A stretch of 64,000 nucleotides of DNA from Oikopleura dioica (Eukaryota; Chordata; Appendicularia; Copelata; Oikopleuridae): contig OU015568.1 of assembly GCA_907165135.1 (NCBI GenBank), positions 6,332,501-6,396,500 on the forward strand, given 5' to 3'. The notes below the pieces were generated by a model. That model was not told the DNA's origin. It worked only from the letters and a program-made list of their open reading frames with translations, and ran no database searches. Below are positions 58,401 to 64,000 of this stretch, piece after piece. Every line of letters starts with the position of its first letter. Positions within the stretch are counted from its first letter, which is position 1. The position numbers and the translations under genes were made by a program.

Positions 58401-61055
58401 TCGTCGGAGGTCGGTAAGAAAATCATGTTATGTTGTTTCCTGATTGAATGTAGATCTGATCTAAAGATAGACAGGCCGTTTGGGAGATTTTCTTGAGATG
58501 AGAGATAAGTTCTGAGTCTCTTATCCGGCGAATAATGGAAAAAGGACCGGTCAGCGTCGAATTGATTTCTCAATTTCAGTCGTTCTTCGATATCGAGAAC
58601 ATTTTCTCCGACGCACTTTTGCACTAAAACTCTCTTTACTGATCCACCCGTAGAAGTTTTATCTTACAGGTGATGAAGGTGGAAGAGTCAAGCATAATTC
58701 CTCGAGCTAGGATTTTAGTTTCACTGGGGCCATTTTCAATCAGCTTTGCATAAAGCTGGTTCGATGCATGTTCTGTTATTTTTTCGATAGTCTTCGTTGT
58801 TGTCAAAGATGTTGTCGTTGTTTCTGTTGGTTGGGGAGTTGGTATTGAAAATGATGGCGGAGTTGTTGGTTTGGCGTATTTGGTGATAAGTTGGACTCGG
58901 TGCGGCCCATTTCGTCGGCTTCGGCCTTCGATGGAAAAGAGGCCAATCCAGGGCTGGTAAATTAGCGCACTATTTTCTCTCGAAGAAAAAAAAATTAGTG
59001 CACTAATTTTTATTAGAGACTTTTTCGCGTCTTTCGCGCCTTTAGTGCACTAAAATGACACTAATTTTTCCTCTTGGGGAAATTAGTGACTTTTCGAGAG
59101 CTGATCAGCACTAAAGACGCGAAAAAAGAGGCTCTTTTTCATCATCCAATAGGCTCTTCCCGGATGATAGTTTCATGGAAGTTGATTTTGTTCAGGGAAG
59201 AATTTCTTCAAACTGAAACTGCTAGATATATAAAAATCAATGCATCGTAAATATGACACAATTTAATTTTAAAAAAATTACTTATTTAGTAACAAATAAT
59301 TTGAAAAGAATAAAAGTCAACTTTTGTTGGAAATTCTTTTTGTCGAGTTAAATGATGAGGTAAGATAAGCTTTTCTAGGGACAGGGTTTGAAATCTGAAA
59401 ATTTTGCGTGAGCACGGGGCTGCTCAAATTTCAGTGAGCATGAGCACGCGTGAGCACGGGGATGCTAAAATTTTCGTGAGCATGAGCACGCGTGAGCATG
59501 CTCATTGAGCTCACTCACGTGCTCATGAACAGCTCATGCTCACGTGCAAATGAGCAGCTCATGCTCACTTGCTTATGACTCATCATAAGTTATGAGCTGC
59601 TAGTGTGCCTAGAGTATTTTTATAATTTTAAATTAAAACCATAATAAAATTAAAATCTTGGATAATTTGGTCCTAAAAGGTCCTAGCCAATGTCAAGCCC
59701 CTTCAAAAATCAAGGAATGTGCTCATGAGCACAGAATTTGCCCTCCCAGAGATCAATGAACATGAGCTCACGACTTCGCTCTATAATATGTGAGCATGAG
59801 CACGCGTGAGCACGAGGGGCCTAGAATTCTGTGAGCATGAGCACGCGTGAAAATTAGGGAGAAAACCTCCCTAAGAAAGCTTATCTTAGGCTAAAAGTCT
59901 AAGCTTATCATTCGAATCCAGCACAAAAAGAGTTGCAAACAAAAGTTGAATTGTATTTTTCCCTATATAATATAGGCTATATTTGTTACTTTATATTTAT
60001 AAAGAAAATTAACAAATGAATTGACAAAGTCTTTTTTGACTTTATAATGAAATTCACGCCCTCAATTACCCAATCCACTTTATTGAAACTAAACTTTTTG
60101 AATTTCTAATATTAGCGAAGTTTGAAGTTCTCAAACTTACGTATTCTTTAGAATTAAAGAACCCGGGCTCATTGGCGGGCCAATCAACAGCTCTTATTTT
60201 CGACACTTTTCGAGACACACGCGAAAGAGACGCGAAAGTCACTAAAGTCTCGACAAAATAAATTCGCGCACTAATTTTAGTGCACTAAAAATTTTCGACA
60301 GATTTTAGGACGCGAATTTACCAGCCCTGGGCCAATCAGCTGATGAGTCCCGCTTGATGGCAATTTACAGTAAAGAGGATCGCCACATTCGAATCCTCGT
60401 ATATCCTTGCTTGGTTTTACTTCACAATAGCTGCCATCCGCGCTGATATGAGAAATTGTTTGCTTGTGATGCAGCGGGAACATGTCGTTCCGCCTGATTC
60501 GGAAGATCATACAGTCCAAAGAAACACCACTTTTGAGGCGAGTTCGAAGGTGAGAAGCAGGAGGAATGCGAAGGATGTCGTTATGTACCTCTGTCGTTCT
60601 ATCTTGATTTGATCAGATTTCATTAGTCCAATAATAAAGTACCTGTTCGAAGGATGGCGAAATTGCCCTCAACTTTAGCTCCATAAACATCCGCGCTTTC
60701 CAAACCTCTTTCGGGCAAACGCTCCTTGGTCGAGTAGTCGACAAACAGTTTATGGCCAAGCATTGCTTTCTCCAAAATATCCCGATTGTTGAGAGTCGTC
60801 AGATCCGTCGTGGTATCATCTGATTGTGTCACGCACTCTTTCACTAGAATTAAACTGATGCAAGTGTTGCTGGCTTCTTTGCCACTCACGGGTCATGAAG
60901 GTATTCCGATTGTACATAAACCCATTTATTCTTGCTGAAGCAACTTGAATTGGCCCATTTGAGTAAATTTTTGCTAAGCGGAATTTCCGGAACCAAGTCG
61001 TGTCCATTCCAGCTTCGACAAAAGCCAAAATGAATAGCTTTATTAACTCTCTCAT
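55442..61055 (-). CDS. Membrane-anchored protein of repeated degenerate trypsin-fold modules
   Basis: Signal peptide MRELIKLFILAFVEA, then about four modules, each ending in a Thr-rich linker (e.g. TKVTTTTTTQTTQ), and a C-terminal hydrophobic segment (FFLVFALFNYLVITTF) just before the stop. Exons: 60890-61055, 60643-60843, 60322-60602, 58668-58953, 57792-58623, 57258-57752, 56897-57211, about 56540-56852, about 56290-56490, about 55770-56251, 55674 to about 55730 and 55442-55626. Each module has a motif like FMTLKECV, FITLQKCV or FVTLSSCI, where trypsins have LTAAHCV, and later xxCGDPLYC, NCGTPVYC, DVGIPIYC or DVGSPIYC, where trypsins have GDSGGPLVC. I infer inactive S1-protease folds: the His is gone, and the Ser is Cys in two modules and Val in two. 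Modules 3 and 4 are near-duplicates. An extracellular-matrix or larvacean-house role is possible but unproven. The intron 58954-60321 is a transposon. Two 3' joins are unresolved. Confidence 0.65.
58949..60329. mobile_element. hAT-like element forming an intron, 8-bp duplication GGCCAATC
   Basis: Ends CAGGGCTGGTAAATT on the plus strand and the same sequence inverted on the right; 1,381 bp. GGCCAATC is duplicated at 58941-58948 and 60330-60337. CAGGG ends with 8-bp duplications are typical of hAT elements. No transposase frame is visible. On the gene (minus) strand one end supplies CTG|GTAAAT and the other TTTACCAG|CCC, so the whole element except 13 terminal bases can be spliced out. A second inverted-repeat element (59361-59888) is nested inside. 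Confidence 0.88.
59361..59888. mobile_element. Nested TIR element with GAGCATGAGCACGCGTGAGC arrays
   Basis: Ends TAAGATAAGCTTTTCTAGGG and its near-exact inverse. Inside, GTGAGCATGAGCACGCGTGA is repeated several times in both orientations. No clear target duplication. It sits inside the hAT-like intron. Confidence 0.8.
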
Positions 61056-61313
61056 TTTCAAACCAATTTTTATTTTAACATAAGACACAATTTAAACTTT
61101 TCTATCTAGAAACATCAATGAAGAGCGAAGAATTACTGTAAGTAAAAATCAGCATTTATCAAAACTGATAAAGTTCGATCGATTGATGAAACAAATCAGC
61201 ACCATGTCGGAGTCCCCATCAATCAATTTCCAGCTTGTACGAATTAATTGCATTTACAGACAATCGACTGTCAGATTGCCAAAAAAAATCTTCACCAGCA
61301 TAACGAAAAAAGA

Positions 61314-62662
61314 ATGGCCTGGCATATCATAGAGAAACTGCTTGAAGAAGTTGCAAAACACTCGACTTTTGTTGGAAAAGTCTGGATCACGGCGATATTC
61401 CTCTTCAGAATCGTCGTCGTTACTAGAATTTGCGACACAGTTTATCACGACGAGCAGGCAGCTTTCCGCTGCAATATCAAACAGCCCGGTTGTGAAAACG
61501 TCTGCTTCAACGATTTCAGCCCAATAAGCCACGTGAGATTTTGGGGATTTCAAATCATTGCCGTTGCTTTACCCTCGATCTTGTTCATCGTTTACGCAGC
61601 TCATGAAGTCGGGAGGAAGATTTCACGACCGGCAGGGAATCAGAAACTGGGCACGATAAAAGGACCCATTGGAAGAATCGGCAGTCGTCTAAGAACCCAT
61701 GCGCGATCTCAAAGAAACTCAAAGTATGTTTTTTCAATGAAAAAGTTTTTAAATAATTTTAGGCCAATAACGGGAAACAGTCTATTCGAGCAGAAACCAA
61801 AGAATACGAAAGATTATTTCAAAAAATTTTTGAAATTTCTTTTCTCGAAAAAACGCACCAGAAGAACTTTGGCCAAGCAGAAGAAGAAGTCGATTGAAGA
61901 AACCGCTGGCCAGGAGGGCGAAATCAAACAGATAGAGCTGAATCTCTGCAGAGGATACATTATACAGTCGGTTGTCAGATGCGTTGTTGAGATTTTCTTC
62001 GCTTTCTTCCAGGTACTTTTTTTATAAGTGAGCAGCTTTTTCTATTCCTTCTTTTGTAGTACCGACTTTTTGGATTTGAAGTCCCGGAAGTAGTTAAATG
62101 CAACCTCGATCCTTGCCCAAACTCTGTCGACTGCTACATCTCTAGGCCAAAAGAAAAACGAATCTTGTTGATCTTCATGTTTTGCATCTGCATTCTTTGC
62201 ATCTTCCTGAATCTTTTGGAGATTGGAACATTCATTTCATACAGGTTCTCTCGCTCTATTGCCATCATAGAAGGTTGACGAGTTTTTTTAGCGTGGAAAG
62301 ATATCTGGATGCGCGAAAAGAACTTCGAAAATCGGTGCGTGTGGCTGATTTCAACCCTGATAAAATTGTCCGGCGGTATTCTGTCGACCTTCTCAGGTAC
62401 AGTAGCAAATCAAAGAAGTATTTATAATATTATCAGAGATGATGATGATCACAAAAGCAAGTCGAAAGATTTCGGAATCGGTGATGGCTCAAAGCAGCAT
62501 AAAATGTACGCTAAATCGTTTCTTCACCCTGATGGTCCTACTGTAAGAAATCCATATTACAAGTTATTCATTAATGATCTTGCTGTTCAGAACCATCAAG
62601 AGTCTGAAGAAGAAGAATATCGAAGGCGCATTGATCTCGTCCATTCCGACAATTATATTTAG
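61314..62662 (+). CDS. Connexin (gap-junction protein)
   Basis: Four-pass membrane protein that assembles into hexameric hemichannels between cells. Exons 61314-61723, 61763-62012, 62060-62244, 62292-62396 and 62437-62662 join in phase to about 391 residues. The start MAWHIIEKLLEEVAKHSTFV fits the connexin N-terminal helix. TM1 is VWITAIFLFRIVVV. Extracellular loop 1 has CNIKQPGCENVC (C-x6-C-x3-C) followed by SPISHVRFW. TM2 is IIAVALPSILFIVYAAHE. The cytoplasmic loop is long and basic. TM3 is IQSVVRCVVEIFFAFF. Loop 2 has CNLDPCPNSVDC (C-x4-C-x5-C) and ISRPKEK. TM4 is LIFMFCICILCIFLNLL. The C-tail is charged, ending VHSDNYI. All six loop cysteines are present. The 39-nt second intron could be retained without frame loss. 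Confidence 0.95.
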
Positions 62663-62910
62663 CATTTTACTGTTCACAACATTTCTTTAATATATCTTTT
62701 ATTGAACATTTATAATCTTGCTCCAACATACCGTGGGTTATTTACGGCCTCCATGCTTAGGCGAAATAAAATGATGCCCGAGTGATAGGAACAATAATTT
62801 TCAAATTATTTATGACCCTTTTTCGAGCGAGTTTTCCGCGCCGATCCATAAAATGACATTCCCGTCCAGTGTCCAATTAATTGAAATCGAGGAAAAAGCT
62901 ACAATTGCGA

Positions 62911-64000
62911 ATGAAGATAGAGATTGCGAATTTGGCGGCGTTGGCGCTCGCCTCGACCGAATGCCAGAAGAATTGGGAGAATACAGTGAACGAGTTGCTT
63001 CAGGACTCGAGGCAGCTGACGAGTTCTGTCGAAGCGGCGATGATTGATGGGATGAGTGGGAATTACGTCGCTAGAATCACCAGTTCTATGGCGGCGGTGG
63101 AGGAGAATATAAAGAACTGCCCGGAACTAGAATCTCTCTTGCCGAAAATAACAAGAATTGACAACACAATGAACTACTGTGCACCAGAGAGTATTCACGA
63201 TTCGATGAAATTGTCGCGAGAAAATATCGTTCGGCAACAAGGAAGAGTACCAAAAATTCATAATTCGGTAATCATCGGGATATTTTTATTGACTCACTAA
63301 AAGACCAAACCGATGAGCTCATCGGAAAGTACGAAAAAGCAATGGATACCCTCGATGACCTCAACCAAAAGTTATGGCACGAACTCTATCCGGCCGTGCC
63401 CGTCTCAGCTGCATCATTAATCGAACAGGTAAGTTCGGAAAATCATCATCATTCTTCCTTCATTTCCATTCCAAGAGCGAAGACTTGCTTGCTCAAATGC
63501 GAAAAGTTGTCGAGATCGACTCGAGACAAGCGCTTGATATTTCGCGCATAATAAGAAACGATGCAGAAGGAAAACTGAAAGAAGCGGAAGATGATTACAC
63601 TAGAATCAGTCATCAAGTGGACATTCTCATCTACGAAATCGAACCGGTTCTTGAACTCATCGCTGTCCAGGGATTCAATAAGCTTCTTTGCGGCGGAGGT
63701 ACCAGGAGTCCTCGCCCCTTGATATCATCAAACCGGTAATTCTAGATGCGAGAGAAGGCACTTGTGATGAAAAATGCGGTGGTGTTCTTTGCTCGCACTG
63801 TGGCGGACCTGGATGTGGTGGAGCAATCGACGATGCTGGGATCTCATCGGAAGCTGTTGATGATGTGGCTAGTCTTTTGGAGGATTTGATCAACAGGTCT
63901 CGAATTTTATTAAAGAAGGTAAGACAAAATCATTAGCATAATCATTTCATAATTTTGATAAGATAAAAGAAGGAAACTGGATCGAAGAGTCGAAATCGGC
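62911..64000 (+). CDS. Laminin-beta-like short chain (3' partial)
   Basis: Exons 62911-63267, 63303-63428, 63476-63698, 63746-63918 and from 63970 onward. The start MKIEIANLAALALASTEC looks like a signal peptide. Heptad-rich helix follows (ENTVNELLQDSRQLTSSVEA, EDLLAQMRKVVEIDSRQALD). Then comes the Cys/Gly insert typical of laminin beta chains: LLCGGDAREGTCDEKCGG, VLCSHCGGPGCGG, and helix again (VDDVASLLEDLINRSRILLKK). In full laminin betas this sits in the coiled coil after a large N-terminal LN domain and EGF-like repeats; here the signal peptide leads straight into the coiled coil. It continues beyond the window. The first junction (63267/63303) needs a one-base slip from strict GT-AG. Confidence 0.75.

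Noticed and set aside
58624-58953. The CUB-gene and multi-module-gene Thr-rich linkers as evidence that the two genes are paralogues
   Set aside because: Both have TTTTTT-type linkers, but the flanking domains differ (CUB versus trypsin-like); low-complexity similarity is not homology.

Overview
The window reads as nuclear DNA of a compact chordate genome, most likely a larvacean (appendicularian) tunicate of the Oikopleura type. The reasons are a canonical connexin gene (a chordate family), chordate-type Pax6 and Prox genes, very short GT-AG introns (many 36-60 nt), at least two introns that only fit a GA-AG boundary, tightly packed genes on both strands, and many small inverted-repeat transposons in introns and spacers. 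I had no database access. Species and family names rest on motifs and reading frames seen in the sequence. Exon coordinates were joined by hand from splice sites and phase.

Layout. 677-4118 (+) is the 3' two thirds of Pax6 (end of the paired domain, homeodomain, PST tail); its first exons lie left of the window. A foldback transposon (4517-5978) follows. 6420-8867 (-) is a heat-shock-factor-type gene with an unusual lysine-rich N-terminal extension. 9261-~13215 (-) is a long coiled-coil gene whose C-terminus resembles the alpha-catenin/vinculin tail. 14148-17437 (+) is a Cys-rich, probably nuclear protein. 18307-20638 (+) is an HCN-type channel. 20800-22450 holds nested MITEs and a one-pass membrane peptide gene. 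22513-23855 (+) has a small acidic ORF and a RING-finger gene. 24511-27585 (+) is a secreted CUB-domain gene split by 1.9 kb of repeats. 28192-29694 (+) is a tandem cluster of small Cys-rich membrane proteins sharing a PPxY tail. 29695-36430 is a gene-poor block upstream of Prox (36431-40349, +). Then come a single-domain rhodanese (42320-43017, -), a Kv potassium channel (46906-49348, +), a VIT/vWA protein (49637-52883, +), a 7TM receptor-like gene (53946-54972, -), a 5.6-kb gene for a signal-peptide/TM protein built from degenerate trypsin-fold modules (55442-61055, -), a connexin (61314-62662, +) and the start of a short laminin-beta-like chain (62911-end, +).

Most unusual observation: a 1,381-bp hAT-like element (8-bp target duplication) sits inside a coding exon of the multi-module gene, and its own terminal inverted repeats supply the GT donor and the AG acceptor. 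Splicing there removes the element and leaves exactly 21 nt in the message, so the reading frame is kept. The retained terminal bases contain no stop codon in any frame. This looks like an intron born from a DNA transposon. A second, abundant MITE family (about 13 copies here, 9-bp target duplications in two of them) also enters genes, once apparently inside a coding exon of the coiled-coil/catenin-like gene and once directly over a stop codon. The genes do not form a pathway; they are a mix of developmental transcription factors, ion channels, junction/adhesion proteins and lineage-specific secreted proteins.
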